From Marinoscillum sp040222955 (GTDB taxonomy: Bacteria; Bacteroidota; Bacteroidia; Cytophagales; Cyclobacteriaceae): DNA of 64,000 bases. The position numbers and the translations under genes are program-made. The stretch covers positions 128,499-192,498 of the forward strand of contig NZ_JAVKCA010000013.1 of the NCBI RefSeq assembly GCF_040222955.1, in the 5' to 3' direction. Below the pieces are notes generated by a model that was not told the DNA's origin, searched no databases, and saw only the letters and a program-made list of their open reading frames with translations. Below, piece after piece: positions 55,101 to 63,394 of this stretch (its first letter is position 1; every line of letters begins with the position of its first letter).

Positions 55101-55293
55101 TGCACCCTCAGACAATCCGGTGCAGGTACAGCTCATGAGCCTTGACCAAACAGTCATCCGGTCTGAGCAACTTTCCGGCCGCCGGGATTATTTCATTGAA
55201 TGGGATTTTTATGATGCTCCGGCTGGGGTATATCTGCTGGTATTTAGCCACGGAAATCAGGTACAATCAAAACGAATCATGGTGTTGAAATGA
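46180..55293 (+). CDS. SprB-like repeat adhesin, 3037 aa, type A T9SS cargo
   Basis: This encodes 3037 residues with a signal peptide (FGILLAGLFWLSAIPVLGQ). A Gly-rich hinge lies near residue 130. Many SprB-type repeats follow, with the pattern C-x-G-x-x-DG-x-I and GGTTPYTYAWSTGATTPELS then GIKRGTYTLVVSDANGC, most regular in the C-terminal half. The last 80 residues (IFPNPTSDLIRLVFHA, then AGVYLLVFSHG) form a type A sorting domain. SprB-family proteins are the mobile adhesins of gliding Bacteroidota. It overlaps its neighbours by 4 bp on both sides. Role in adhesion or gliding is inferred. Confidence 0.9.
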   Translation: MMRDRTYVSFGILLAGLFWLSAIPVLGQGSVSGKTDVCRGATETYIFSKGTCSVVKFGTAWTVTGGTIVTSGCESNSCSGVNKNSIQVQWSNSASSGEVKLVLQNWDDGESNECEQTIIKDITISATPGCGSGGGGGGGGEFGGLYIAADPTSGILCSDDTVYLLGGAEVPSTRLTWQVKADAGDWTNFYPGTGLIFADSWKFNINETYISGLDEYEFEYGVNYRFRVSSDTEDSSPVGPYVFYPVSPPIESIDIVSPQCKGGEGSVVITHSSIENVRYVYSITKLLVKEGDNCDSGVELSYGTKVYCAEGAVYNAINQGQLVFDLNNAEYLNGATLALLSGEYRLQIESEVGKGTEDAGSNEYSSCIIDTIFSFEDPVYTTLTESAITLNPTAPSCKGNNDGTVGVTVADGTGKGAIKWKNLADETWVNSILTGYSTGDNYKILVGDQCDTVKNKTVDVVAGTEYSPVVAISHPTCNADGAIEVSLPESYNNSKGYSVTYALNDEAFGTSNTFSNLPSGSTYSVKMKINELCSSEQTGVELHPVPQISSEISTDEPSCRDGNDGEISVVVNKDKVNGTTSPISYQIILKDGSTVVHNEPYASSHTLTGLSPKDYTLVIEDLCRGGETVYNASVTVPNVPEVLITGLMSYPIEDKAIKCYDGFWEGDMSFEVSGGNGDYNIEVVRDDDGSGFKSSYNTSFSNNVYRMDDSFPRGRYSIIATDGCGFYATKTFNVNVPEGVSSVISYTPTFEKKGVLDYTFKCKGDKGKVTLEVTGGNSSSYSVKLIKGMSSWDPNPESPPGIYEFENLGAGTYYPKITDASGCSKEFSSNTFELTEPASQLTIYEIAKTDFQTGHVAEFGGGMYSKCHNSNYTFKPAATTIQGGVTPYSKMLGSTAFTTSISQGWSNDSPVTHTFKVTDANGCIRSKEFIINNPPALEFAALHDNVEYLHEASVQCYGDVNQGQIKATASGGIKSYTYHIDGEDQDATINGSHTFQGLTTSLSGVSYTLEITDSLGCSINSSITLTRPALVRITEIDTTGVLKSGNVHIACYGTREDIHFEMDGGYTGGTYNLYIENTLTSWDTLVTVGKDLKMADVPLLAGSYIARVRDEEGCFSGDVSFTLREPSAPLLLSNPVVTFPQCIADSDGTNDEGTIALSATGGTGPAKGYHYTYTILRSGSVYAIKTGTTATFSLPANGYNSVTYTVRVEDVNGCENERTVEMKPDQSPLRVDVTYQAPNCHEGTNGELNMTISNATVKANGKYLYRISGGDLDSPRDILHNQTTLTLDTLHDSKGLPRYEVFVEDRYECDAVNENQVTTINMDAPDHLSVDSIATLRPSFQYMSDGLFTVRASGGVGAFVFALEDIDGAFAPSVLDDSTYFMVTDTLAGPYTVYMRDQNYVTDQKEFCQREVSLIVPDGRVITLENSTIEQITCEGADDGQIQPVFDLSDADPGEETDYDRLTVTWEDLSGAASGSLSTSVDAIDPLTDLPPSTYQIKARYAHYASYTLESEYVQDTFRFTQTQGLQVMEPPALQLTILDTVPSSCGVSDDGRILFSTSGGWPAQSKYYNLDNAGWQLIPSGEMYLSGLAVGSHEIAIGLQDGSCSTAYPFEIGQRGVNVDVTSITHPACYGADNGQIVLSTQTPDVEYLFADSSYTSDFGVYEGLQAGTYRLVVRQKALNSCQSDTLEIILTAPELLSVSTLTENADCGQSNGQASSTVTGGTAPYNTRWENFSGSQVDTSALAAGSYIVIVQDAQLCEARDTFSIEDNPGIQIVGVSVSPADCTYPNGVASFVITNGVSPYLVGEENFSDAEISLSNMLAGDTTLTVVDSRGCSTDLFLSIPAQNTLLVSLDSSYFTTCEEANGAIKVSASGGAAPYTFEWLGLEVSGDSISGLSPGSYSVQVTDGHGCSKIGVYEVISSDGVEGVEWTIDNPYCDLSIGVITVDTVMGDFPPFGLVLTGPGGATFTDTYTPGGKVIFSDLGAGIYQLSVDDQNGCQYTVNGLQLENDPSLLPAFDWEVITQSACDLPTGVLQIEPLSGAAPFTYQWFDEEGNDLGMTGAKGTALTAGYYEVIATDTAGCDQVIAVSMEDRESPILSVTGKTTSPVGAANGTLQVQLANGVGAASGYYLDTTFSESGYFEHLPPGQYAVVGMDSLGCASDTITTQIIGTPQLDITFLFTQDATCEVPDGKVGVQAAGGITPYVFSLEGSVVSSTITGLAPGSYWVAVTDAIGSVDSVLTEVEALEDLAVTNATTLVSCEGACDGTARLFPSGGSGRYAISWSDGASGISRTGLCPGTYGYVVIDDRHGGCYVEDTLIIGEEPYLRLALVKQVAPDCYNGTNGQLVVSASGGSGAYAYSWSTGQTTASIKGSAGVYWVTVTDQTLGCTISDTFQILSTPEITVVDTLITQPSCWGSSTGAVTLVIEHARSPLVRWSNGQIGKTAVNLAAGTYGYDIESSLGCTITGEVTVTERERLAVTTEKIDNLCADDCAGEISLTISGGKKPYSIQWTHGSSVKNPKSLCSGSYSYRVQDAFGCVVEGTVEIQEPPALAFQSATIGHVSCYQGKDGSITPVITGGTTPYTYAWSTGATTPELSGIKRGTYTLVVSDANGCATSKSYSVIEPGGLTLLSTVKSGPSCAGYSDGWIEIEPFGGVGPYSVSWDNGMTGPQISGLAAGAYQMVLTDSKGCSMERRVVIQDPIGMQFSNVTFDNPICHDDANGFISFRVVGGTGVYTYQWSNAAQTSTLEGLSWGDYSVTVKDEEACEIKRTFSLENPEIPQVTGIDDSYIICGGGELFLEPLEPWKTYKWSGPYDFTSSESQVILSEGGEYDLAVTDENDCPSGIATFIEVSENLLEADFIRISEAVTFEPVVFVDLSTPMPDVVNWVLPEDESIVINEKTDISMELVFTEPGEYKIGVQVNLSDCASEIYKIVSVSEADAGSRTSSSNDRKSSPVAVQIFPNPTSDLIRLVFHAPSDNPVQVQLMSLDQTVIRSEQLSGRRDYFIEWDFYDAPAGVYLLVFSHGNQVQSKRIMVLK

Positions 55294-58200
55294 AAGGATT
55301 GCGGGCGATAGGATATGTGATCTTGATGGTCACCGGGACTTTTTTACAGGGGCAGAATTTTTCAAAAGTGACCATTACGGCTTTTGAGGCTATGACTGAT
55401 GCACGGGCCGAATGGGTGGATTTTAACAATGACAATTACCTGGACCTGTTCGTGTCAGGCACCAATAATGGCGGCACTTTTAAGGTGGTCGTTTACTTCA
55501 ACAATGGGGACGATACCTTCAGCGCGTTGACCATTGCCAATCTGGACGATGTGGCTTATGATTTTGGAGACTATAATCATGACACCTACATAGACATACT
55601 CCTCTCGGGGGTGGACAGTGGCGGCAATAAGTACTTTACGGTTTATAAAAACAATTCGGGCACCTCTTTTTCTGCCCAGTCGTTTGGGCTTTCAGGCTTT
55701 TCGCGCGGAGGTGTCAAATGGTATGATGTGGATCAGGATGGTGATTTGGATATTTTATCCATGGGGCTCAACGCCAGTAACCAAAGGGTGGTGGCGTTTT
55801 ATGAATATACGTCTGCAAGCTATCAATCAGTGGCTACTTCCATTGCGCCCCTAAGCAATGGGGTGGTAGGCATCCTGGATGCCAATCAGGACGGGATCAT
55901 TGAGGTTTTATTTTCCGGGTTCAACACCAGCGGGGATGCAAAGACTGCCATCTATTCTCTGTCCAAAGAATGGGAAAGCACACTCTACACCGGCACGCTG
56001 GAAGGATATGCACTGAACTCCTATGGTTTGGGCGATTACGATGAAGACGGGTTTGTGGACCTGTTGATGACAGGGTTTTCCGAATCAGCTTCTGAATCTT
56101 CAGATCTCTTTACCAACAATCAGGTCAACAGCTTCATTCAAGAGTCCCCATTTTTACAGGATTTATCAGCTTCTTCGGTAGATTTTGGTGACGTGGACAA
56201 CGATGGGCTTCTGGATATCCTGCTCACCGGGCTCAACGGGTCTACGAAATACATTCAGTACTATCAGAATGCTGAAAGTGCAGGCAGCTACTCTTTCTCC
56301 AACGTGGCGGTGACCATGGAAAACATTTTCGATGGTGACATAGCACTGGGCGACTATGACAATGACGGTGACCTGGATGTCTTTCAGGTTGGGAATTCAG
56401 ACCTGGCTTTTCAGGCCAATCTGTATGAATCAGATATGGCGGCTACTCGCGTCAATGCCGCGCCGAATGTGCCGGTGATCGTTTCCGGGGTGACCAGCGA
56501 AGATTCTGTCACCCTCACCTGGAACGCTGCCACAGATGATCGGACAGCAGCTGCAAGTGTCACTTACAATTTTTACATTAGCACCAATCCATCAGGTAGT
56601 GGCCTGGTGGTGGCCCCTTTGTCCAATCTCGCTGATGGCTACCGACAGGTGATGCTCCCAGGGAACGCCCGAAATCAGACTTCTTTCACCGTTCATCAGC
56701 TGCCTGAGGGTATTTACTACTGGGGGGTGCAAGCTGTTGACAACAATTTCAAAGGTTCAGATTTTGCCACTGAGGAGAGCTTCACGGTGTGCTATGCCGT
56801 GAACATGGGGAATGATACGACCATTTGTAAGTTTGAATATGTAGAATTGGAGATTGCGGACCCTGAAGTGGATGTGGTGAACTGGTTTACAAAAACCGAT
56901 GGCCTGGTCCTGAGCAATTCATTGACTTACAATCACCAGGCCCTCAAACAGGACACGGTCATTGCAGAAATTACGAAGACTTTTGGGTGTACGGTCTATG
57001 ACACACTGATCGTGGAGGTGTATGACCTGCCGTCCTTCGACCTGGGCAACTACACCACGATTTGCTACGGGGAGTATTTTGACCTGTCAGTAAGCGATTT
57101 GGGCATTGTCGGGCTTGACAGTGTGAACTGGTACAGCACAGGTTTAGGGAGTTTACTCCAAAACAATGAATCACTGAGCTATGAAGTACTGACCAAAGAC
57201 ACACTGATTGCGGAGGTATTCAATGTGAATGGCTGCGTGAACTGGGACACGCTGATCGTGGAGGTATATGACCTACCATTATTTAATCTGGGCAATGATA
57301 CCACGATTTGCTACGGCCAGTATTTTGACCTGTCAGTAAGTGATTTGGGCATTGTCGGGCTGGACAGCGTGAACTGGTACAGTACCGGCTTGGGGAGCCT
57401 GATCAAAGACAATGAATCCTTGAGCTATGAAGTACTGACCAAAGACACGCTGATTGCCGAGGTATTCAATGTCAATGGCTGTGTGAACTGGGACACGTTG
57501 ATCGTGGAAGTGTATGACCTGCCGTCCTTCAACCTGGGCAATGACACCACGATTTGCTACGGCCAGTATTTCGACCTGTCGGTAAGTGATTTGGGCATTA
57601 TTGGATTGGACAGTGTGAACTGGTACAGCACCGGTTTAGGGAGTTTACTCCAAAACAATGAATCGCTGAGCTATGAAGTGCTGACCAGAGACACTTTGAT
57701 TGCCGAGGTGTTCAATGTGAATGGCTGTGTGAACTGGGACACGCTCGTTGTGGAAGTGTATGACCTGCCGTCCTTCAACCTGGGCAACGACACCACGATT
57801 TGCTACGGCCAGTATTTCGATCTGTCAGTAAGTGACTTGGGCATTGACGGGCTGGACAGCGTGAACTGGTACAGCACCGGTTTGGGGAGCTTACTCCAAA
57901 ACAATGAATCCCTGAGCTATGAAGTACTGACCAAAGACACCCTGATTGCCGAGGTATTCAATGTGAATGGCTGTGTGAACTGGGACACGCTGATCGTGGA
58001 AGTGTATGACCTGCCGTCCTTCAACCTGGGCAATGACTCCACGATTTGCTATGGCCAGTATTTTGAACTTTCAGTAAGTGATTTGGGCATTGTCGGGCTG
58101 GACAGTGTGAACTGGTACAGCACCGGTTTGGGAAGCCTGATCAAAGACAATGAATCGCTGAGCTATGAAGTGCTGACCAAAGACACGCTGATTGCTGAGG

Positions 58201-60200
58201 TATTCAATTTGAATGGCTGTGTAAACTGGGACACGCTCATCGTGGATGTATTTGCCCTTCCGGTTTTTGATATTGGGAAGGACACATCCGTGTGCTTTGA
58301 GCTGTCTATTTTGCTGGAGACCGGGCCTTTGTATGATGAGGTCAATTGGTATTCCAGGTACACCGGTGAAGAACTGCAGTCCGAAAGCTGGTTTTTCAAT
58401 TATCAGGTCATTGCTACCGATACCCTTATTGCTGAAGTATACGATGTAAATCGCTGCCTGAATTTTGACACCATTCGCATTGAAATGGATCCGCTACCAG
58501 ATCACACCCTGGGGCCGGATGAGCAAATATGCTTTTTGGATACCGTTCATCTGGCTGTAACGGGTAGTTGGCCAGAAGTGAACTGGTACACCGATGGTGA
58601 TCAGCTATTGCAGGCGGATCAGGTCACTTATGATTTTAAAGTGGAAGAGACCATCGAAATCTGGTCAGAGGTCTATTCCGCGAAAGGCTGTGTTCAATAT
58701 GATACCATTCAAGTGGAAATGCTCCCCTTGCCGACCTTTGACCTTCCTGAGGAGAGCGTCTACTGTTTTGGCGATACAATTACCAGCGACGTAGGCAGCA
58801 TTGGCCAGTCTTATGAGTGGCGGGATGGTCAGCAAAATTTACTTTCGGAAGCTTCCCTTTGGGAAACGGTTGCAACCGAGTCTTTGACTGTTTCCTTGCT
58901 CGTGACGGATGAAAATGCCTGTACATACTCAGACACCACGCATGTTTTGGTCAACGTGCTTCCGCAGTTCACCATTCAGGGAGATCCGGTGATTTGTCAG
59001 TACGATTCCACTACACTGAGTATTGCGTTTGATTTGCCGGATTCCACCCATTGGTACACTGCATCCGGGAGTCTTTTTACCAACACCGAGTCGGTACGTT
59101 TATCTCCGGATGAACATACCTGGGTATTTGCGGACCTGATTGACCAAAACGAATGCCTGTGGACGGATTCGGTGGAGGTGATTGTGAACGAGCGTCCCCT
59201 TGCGCTGGCCGGGCGCGATACGCTGATTTGTTATGGGGGGGAAACCCTTCTGGGGGCAGATGATACCGAATCAGATTGGACCTACCAATGGACACCAGCT
59301 TTGGGATTATCACAGGCTGATCTTGCCAGACCTTTGGCTACACCTGAAAGCACCATGGCCTACCAGCTGGAGGTGATCAATGCGGAAGGCTGTAATGCCA
59401 TCGACTCTGTATGGGTGCAGGTCAATCCCAAAATCACAGTGGATGCCGGGTCGGATGTGGCGATTTGTTTGGGTGATACCATAGCCATCGGAGGTGTGCC
59501 TTCAGCGAGTGGGAGCCTTTTTGGTTACCAGTACAGCTGGAGACCTAATGTCGGATTGAAGGATATTTATGCATCCAATCCACAGGTGTCACCTGAGGTG
59601 ACTACCCGCTATTACCTGGAAGTTTACTCCGGCTACTGCCCTCCGGGGAGTGATTCAGTACTGGTCACGGTCAACTATGCGCCGGAAATCACGGTGAGTG
59701 CACAGCAAAGCGTAGGCCCTGATGAGTCTGTGATGCTTTCCGCTGACGGTGGGGTAGCCTATGTCTGGACTCCTGAAAATACCCTGGATGACCCCTTTTC
59801 TGCTACTCCGCAGGCCTCACCACTGGAAACTACCTTATACACCGTGCAGGTCACCGACGAAAATGGCTGCGAAAGCGTAGGGCAGGTGAATGTGCTGGTG
59901 CAGAATGTGATGTTCATCCCTAACCTGTTCACCCCAAATGGTGACAACAGCAATGACACCTTCCTGGTGTATGGATCGGGTATTGCCACCATCGATTTTC
60001 AGGTCTATGACCTCAATGGCAACAGGCTTTACCACACCAGAAATGTGGAAGAGGCGATCCGGGTGGGTTGGGATGGTACCTACCAGGGAGCCGAGATGGC
60101 CAACGGCACCTACATGTGGTCCATCAGCGGACGCTTTCACAATGGTGCGCCCTTGAAATTTAATGGTCAAAGTAAAGGAACTATAAAGCTGCTGAGATGA
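55290..60200 (+). CDS. FG-GAP/VCBS protein with tandem repeats and type B T9SS domain
   Basis: This encodes 1636 residues with a signal peptide. Residues about 40-380 hold seven FG-GAP/VCBS calcium-binding units (DVDQDGDLDILSMG, DYDEDGFVDLLMTG). An Fn3-like unit follows (about 390-500). From about residue 579 there are five 82-residue repeats with LGNDTTICYGQYFDLSVSDL, flanked by diverged copies. Next come PKD-like units (about 1290-1540), and the C-terminus is the gliding-associated CHU_C type B sorting domain (IPNLFTPNGDNSNDTF). Such proteins need a PorP/SprF partner; one is encoded next. Function: exported adhesin. Confidence 0.9.
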   Translation: MKGLRAIGYVILMVTGTFLQGQNFSKVTITAFEAMTDARAEWVDFNNDNYLDLFVSGTNNGGTFKVVVYFNNGDDTFSALTIANLDDVAYDFGDYNHDTYIDILLSGVDSGGNKYFTVYKNNSGTSFSAQSFGLSGFSRGGVKWYDVDQDGDLDILSMGLNASNQRVVAFYEYTSASYQSVATSIAPLSNGVVGILDANQDGIIEVLFSGFNTSGDAKTAIYSLSKEWESTLYTGTLEGYALNSYGLGDYDEDGFVDLLMTGFSESASESSDLFTNNQVNSFIQESPFLQDLSASSVDFGDVDNDGLLDILLTGLNGSTKYIQYYQNAESAGSYSFSNVAVTMENIFDGDIALGDYDNDGDLDVFQVGNSDLAFQANLYESDMAATRVNAAPNVPVIVSGVTSEDSVTLTWNAATDDRTAAASVTYNFYISTNPSGSGLVVAPLSNLADGYRQVMLPGNARNQTSFTVHQLPEGIYYWGVQAVDNNFKGSDFATEESFTVCYAVNMGNDTTICKFEYVELEIADPEVDVVNWFTKTDGLVLSNSLTYNHQALKQDTVIAEITKTFGCTVYDTLIVEVYDLPSFDLGNYTTICYGEYFDLSVSDLGIVGLDSVNWYSTGLGSLLQNNESLSYEVLTKDTLIAEVFNVNGCVNWDTLIVEVYDLPLFNLGNDTTICYGQYFDLSVSDLGIVGLDSVNWYSTGLGSLIKDNESLSYEVLTKDTLIAEVFNVNGCVNWDTLIVEVYDLPSFNLGNDTTICYGQYFDLSVSDLGIIGLDSVNWYSTGLGSLLQNNESLSYEVLTRDTLIAEVFNVNGCVNWDTLVVEVYDLPSFNLGNDTTICYGQYFDLSVSDLGIDGLDSVNWYSTGLGSLLQNNESLSYEVLTKDTLIAEVFNVNGCVNWDTLIVEVYDLPSFNLGNDSTICYGQYFELSVSDLGIVGLDSVNWYSTGLGSLIKDNESLSYEVLTKDTLIAEVFNLNGCVNWDTLIVDVFALPVFDIGKDTSVCFELSILLETGPLYDEVNWYSRYTGEELQSESWFFNYQVIATDTLIAEVYDVNRCLNFDTIRIEMDPLPDHTLGPDEQICFLDTVHLAVTGSWPEVNWYTDGDQLLQADQVTYDFKVEETIEIWSEVYSAKGCVQYDTIQVEMLPLPTFDLPEESVYCFGDTITSDVGSIGQSYEWRDGQQNLLSEASLWETVATESLTVSLLVTDENACTYSDTTHVLVNVLPQFTIQGDPVICQYDSTTLSIAFDLPDSTHWYTASGSLFTNTESVRLSPDEHTWVFADLIDQNECLWTDSVEVIVNERPLALAGRDTLICYGGETLLGADDTESDWTYQWTPALGLSQADLARPLATPESTMAYQLEVINAEGCNAIDSVWVQVNPKITVDAGSDVAICLGDTIAIGGVPSASGSLFGYQYSWRPNVGLKDIYASNPQVSPEVTTRYYLEVYSGYCPPGSDSVLVTVNYAPEITVSAQQSVGPDESVMLSADGGVAYVWTPENTLDDPFSATPQASPLETTLYTVQVTDENGCESVGQVNVLVQNVMFIPNLFTPNGDNSNDTFLVYGSGIATIDFQVYDLNGNRLYHTRNVEEAIRVGWDGTYQGAEMANGTYMWSISGRFHNGAPLKFNGQSKGTIKLLR
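57024..58253 (+). repeat. five tandem 246-bp repeats
   Basis: Five in-frame units of 246 bp begin at 57024, 57270, 57516, 57762 and 58008. They are nearly identical in protein and DNA. Flanking units are clearly diverged, so the array looks recently expanded, and copy number may change by recombination. Confidence 0.92.
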
Positions 60201-61663
60201 GAAAACTATACCTGATTGGATTACTCATAATGTCTACGGTGGCCATGGCCCAGCGCTCAGTTTATACACTGCGCCAGTACACCCCATTGCTGATCAATCC
60301 GGCCAGCCCCACGCTCAACTATGAGGCGGAGGTCTCCATGTTTCATGAGGAGATAGGGATTGCTACGGGGGAGTACCTCACGACCAACAGCTTCAATGGG
60401 GATTATGTCTTTGTACAGAAAACCACTGGAAGAAAGTGGATCGGGATCGGGCTGAATGCCCTGGAGCGGGATGCCGGAAAATCTGATTTGCTAAAGCGCT
60501 ATGAAGCCGGGCTCACAGTGGCGACACCCGTGCAGCTCACTGTCCACCAGTCATTGCATTTTGGAATGAATGCCACCTACTTAAGCACGCGTACTTCTAT
60601 GGAGCATTTGTCCACGGGCTCCCAATGGATCGCGAGTGAGTTTCGGTACGATCCGAACGCCGGACTGGGTGAATCTTTTGAGGTGCAAAACGTCAACTAT
60701 ACGAGCCTGAGCACCGGCCTCATCTGGGCGCTCGAAAAGGATGGTCAGCAGCACTCCTCCGTCGGTCTGGCCGTCTGGGATGTGAACCGGCCCAATCAGT
60801 CCTTTTTTGATTCAGACGCACGTACACCACTTACCTATCAGCTACATGGCCAGACGAAACTCTATGAAAACCATCGGGTGGCTTTGTCACCGGCCTTTTA
60901 TTACCTCCGGTCCGGCTCAGTCAACAGCTACGTGGCGGCATGGTCTGCCAAATTGCTTTTTCAAAATGAAAATCCCTACGACCTGCTGCGGTCTGGCAAT
61001 GTGGACCTGGTGGCACGGTATGGGTTTAACCGTGACGCATCGCTGGGGGTGGTGCTCAACCAGCCCGGATTTTCTGCCGGGGTAGCCTATAATTTTCCTT
61101 TGGGACATGAAAATCAGTATCTACGTGGTGGCCTGCAGGTGGGAATCACCCTGAGCCGTGCCCTTTGGAAACCAAGTCCTAAGAAGATCACCATAGAAGC
61201 TGTCCCTGCGCGCAGGAGTTTTGATTTTGAAACCCAAAAAACGGTGGTGCGACAAACCGAAGTGGATCAGATCAGGACGGAGCTGGAGGCTGTCGACCAG
61301 GTGAAGGCCCTGCAATTTGAATTGTCCAAGGATTTTCGCTTTGCCTTTGGCAAGGCCGATCTGGGGACGGAAAGTGAGCCTTTTCTGGATGAGGTGTATC
61401 AGCTCCTTTCGGAAAATCCGGATTGGCAGCTGCAAATCATCGGGCATACGGATAATGTGGGCAGCAAGCAGGCCAATTACGACCTGTCGGTGGCGCGTGC
61501 ACAGTCTGTGGCAGACTACCTCATTCGCAAGGGCTTTGATGCCGGGCAGTTGATGGTGACCGGGCGCGGAGATACCGAGCCGGCGGCAGACAATGCTACT
61601 CCGGAGGGTAAGGCCCGAAACCGACGGGTGCAGTTTTTAATCAACGTGAGGAATGAGGAATAA
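60197..61663 (+). CDS. PorP/SprF-type outer-membrane protein fused to OmpA domain
   Basis: This encodes 488 residues with a signal peptide (LIGLLIMSTVAMAQ). Residues about 20-330 match the PorP/SprF family (YTPLLINPASPTLNYEAEVS, then GGLQVGITL at the end of the barrel). Residues about 375-485 are an OmpA-like peptidoglycan-binding domain (QIIGHTDNVGSKQANYDLSV, NRRVQFLIN). PorP/SprF proteins hold type B sorting-domain proteins at the surface. Having an OmpA domain would anchor this one to the cell wall. It is downstream of the type B cargo gene with a 4-bp overlap. High confidence. Confidence 0.9.
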   Translation: MRKLYLIGLLIMSTVAMAQRSVYTLRQYTPLLINPASPTLNYEAEVSMFHEEIGIATGEYLTTNSFNGDYVFVQKTTGRKWIGIGLNALERDAGKSDLLKRYEAGLTVATPVQLTVHQSLHFGMNATYLSTRTSMEHLSTGSQWIASEFRYDPNAGLGESFEVQNVNYTSLSTGLIWALEKDGQQHSSVGLAVWDVNRPNQSFFDSDARTPLTYQLHGQTKLYENHRVALSPAFYYLRSGSVNSYVAAWSAKLLFQNENPYDLLRSGNVDLVARYGFNRDASLGVVLNQPGFSAGVAYNFPLGHENQYLRGGLQVGITLSRALWKPSPKKITIEAVPARRSFDFETQKTVVRQTEVDQIRTELEAVDQVKALQFELSKDFRFAFGKADLGTESEPFLDEVYQLLSENPDWQLQIIGHTDNVGSKQANYDLSVARAQSVADYLIRKGFDAGQLMVTGRGDTEPAADNATPEGKARNRRVQFLINVRNEE

Positions 61664-63389
61664 TCATGCCACCATATCGTCCTTTTGCGGTATGATGCTC
61701 CTCTGGATAGTGGGCTTTATGCATTCGGGACAAGCCCAGAACCTGGAAAATCTGGGCAAAGGAGACGCCTTTTCCATGTCGGGCGGTATCAATGCCAATC
61801 AGGTGTTTTATCAGGCCAATGGGGTGGCTGATCGGCGTGATCCTTACAATTATTTCCTTTCGGGAAACCTCAATTTTGTCCTTTACGGGTGGAGTGTTCC
61901 GTTTTCTTTTTCCTACTCCAATCAAAACGCCACTTTTCAGCAGCCTTTCAATCAGTATGGCCTCAGCCCGACCTATAAGTGGGTGACGGCTCATTTGGGT
62001 TACCGGAGTATGACGTTTTCCAAATATTCCCTGGCCGGACATTTGTTTCTGGGGGCTGGTGTGGAGCTGGCACCCTCAGATAAAATCAAAGTGGCCGCCA
62101 TGTATGGGCGATTGCAAAAGCCCGTGGAGCTGGATACCACCAAAACGGCCAATTTGCCTGCCTACCGGCGAATGGGGGGCGGCGCAAAAGTCACGTTGGG
62201 AGGGAGCACCCATAGCGTGGACCTGACCTTCTTTCGGGCAGCCGATGAGGCTTCTTCGCTCCAGACAGATCCGCGCAGCATGGAGATTTATCCAGAGGAA
62301 AATTTTGTGGTGAGCCTCGGGGTGAATACCAAAGTCTTCAAACGCCTATCCTTCAAGGGAGAAATTGCTTCCAGCGCCATCACCAGTGACAGCCGCGCGG
62401 AAGCGGTGCAAGCCAACAATGCTTATGACCACCTGGACTTTTTGTTTCAGCCCAAGACCTCTTCGGCGTACTATCTGGCCATGAATGGTGCCCTGCAATA
62501 CCAGTTTAAAAAGTCAGCTTTTGGGGTGGCCTATGAGCGTGTGGACCCCAGGTACCGTACGTTGGGAGCCTATTATTTCAATAATGACCTGGAGAACATT
62601 GCCCTCACCCATAGCTCCCGCTGGCTCAATCAGAAGCTGAGTGTGAGTGCACGCGGTGGCTTGCAGCGCAACAACCTGGATAAGGATGAGCTGAATACCA
62701 TGAATCGTTTATCGGGGGCGCTCAGCCTGAATTATCAGATTTCCCCGCGCATCGCTTCCACGGTCAATTATTCCAATTTTAGCACAGTGGTCAACTTCCG
62801 CACACCAGAGCAGCAGTTTAATCAGGTGACCCCTTACGATAACCTGGACACCCTCAACTACCGGCAGATCTCTCAGAATGCCTCCCTGGGACTCAATTTT
62901 ATCTTAGGCGAGAGCAAGGAGCGGCGACAAAACCTCAACATGAATGTAGCCTATCAGCAGAGTGCTGATGAGCAGGGGGGTGAAGCTTTGAACACGGGGA
63001 GCCAGTTTTACAATTTCAACTCGTCCTATAGCATGAACCTGCAACCTCAGGCCCTGACCCTCAGCCTCTCGGGCAATGCCAATGTGTCTGAGTCACCGAT
63101 GACCCAAAACCTGATCTATGGCCCTGCACTTTCTGTGCGAAAGAGCCTGCGTGACAACAAGGTTTCCCTTACAGGTACACTGTCTTATAACAACTCACAG
63201 GCCAACGGGGTGCTGGCCAGCCGGGTGGTCAACCTGCGGATGGGCGCCAACTATGTGCTGCTGGAAAAGCATCAGTTCAACCTGAATGTGACAGCTGTCA
63301 ATCGGTTTTCACCGCAAAACGAAACCCAGCAGCGCTACCGCGAATATGTGGCTGAGCTGGGCTACAACTATAATTTCAACATCAAGTGA
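61653..63389 (+). CDS. outer-membrane beta-barrel protein
   Basis: This encodes 578 residues with a signal peptide (MMLLWIVGFMHSGQAQ). Alternating amphipathic strands with aromatic ends run to the C-terminus (FLSGNLNFVLYGWSVPFSFS, LGYNYNFN at the end), typical of a barrel of about 20 or more strands. It overlaps the PorP-OmpA gene by 11 bp. Barrels of this type occur beside SprF-like genes in Cytophagales and may form part of the export or attachment complex. Specific role unknown. Confidence 0.75.
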   Translation: MRNNHATISSFCGMMLLWIVGFMHSGQAQNLENLGKGDAFSMSGGINANQVFYQANGVADRRDPYNYFLSGNLNFVLYGWSVPFSFSYSNQNATFQQPFNQYGLSPTYKWVTAHLGYRSMTFSKYSLAGHLFLGAGVELAPSDKIKVAAMYGRLQKPVELDTTKTANLPAYRRMGGGAKVTLGGSTHSVDLTFFRAADEASSLQTDPRSMEIYPEENFVVSLGVNTKVFKRLSFKGEIASSAITSDSRAEAVQANNAYDHLDFLFQPKTSSAYYLAMNGALQYQFKKSAFGVAYERVDPRYRTLGAYYFNNDLENIALTHSSRWLNQKLSVSARGGLQRNNLDKDELNTMNRLSGALSLNYQISPRIASTVNYSNFSTVVNFRTPEQQFNQVTPYDNLDTLNYRQISQNASLGLNFILGESKERRQNLNMNVAYQQSADEQGGEALNTGSQFYNFNSSYSMNLQPQALTLSLSGNANVSESPMTQNLIYGPALSVRKSLRDNKVSLTGTLSYNNSQANGVLASRVVNLRMGANYVLLEKHQFNLNVTAVNRFSPQNETQQRYREYVAELGYNYNFNIK

Positions 63390-63394
63390 AGGAC

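Noticed and set aside
57024..58253. CRISPR-like array
   Set aside because: Repeats are 246 bp, contiguous and in frame inside a surface protein gene; there are no spacers.
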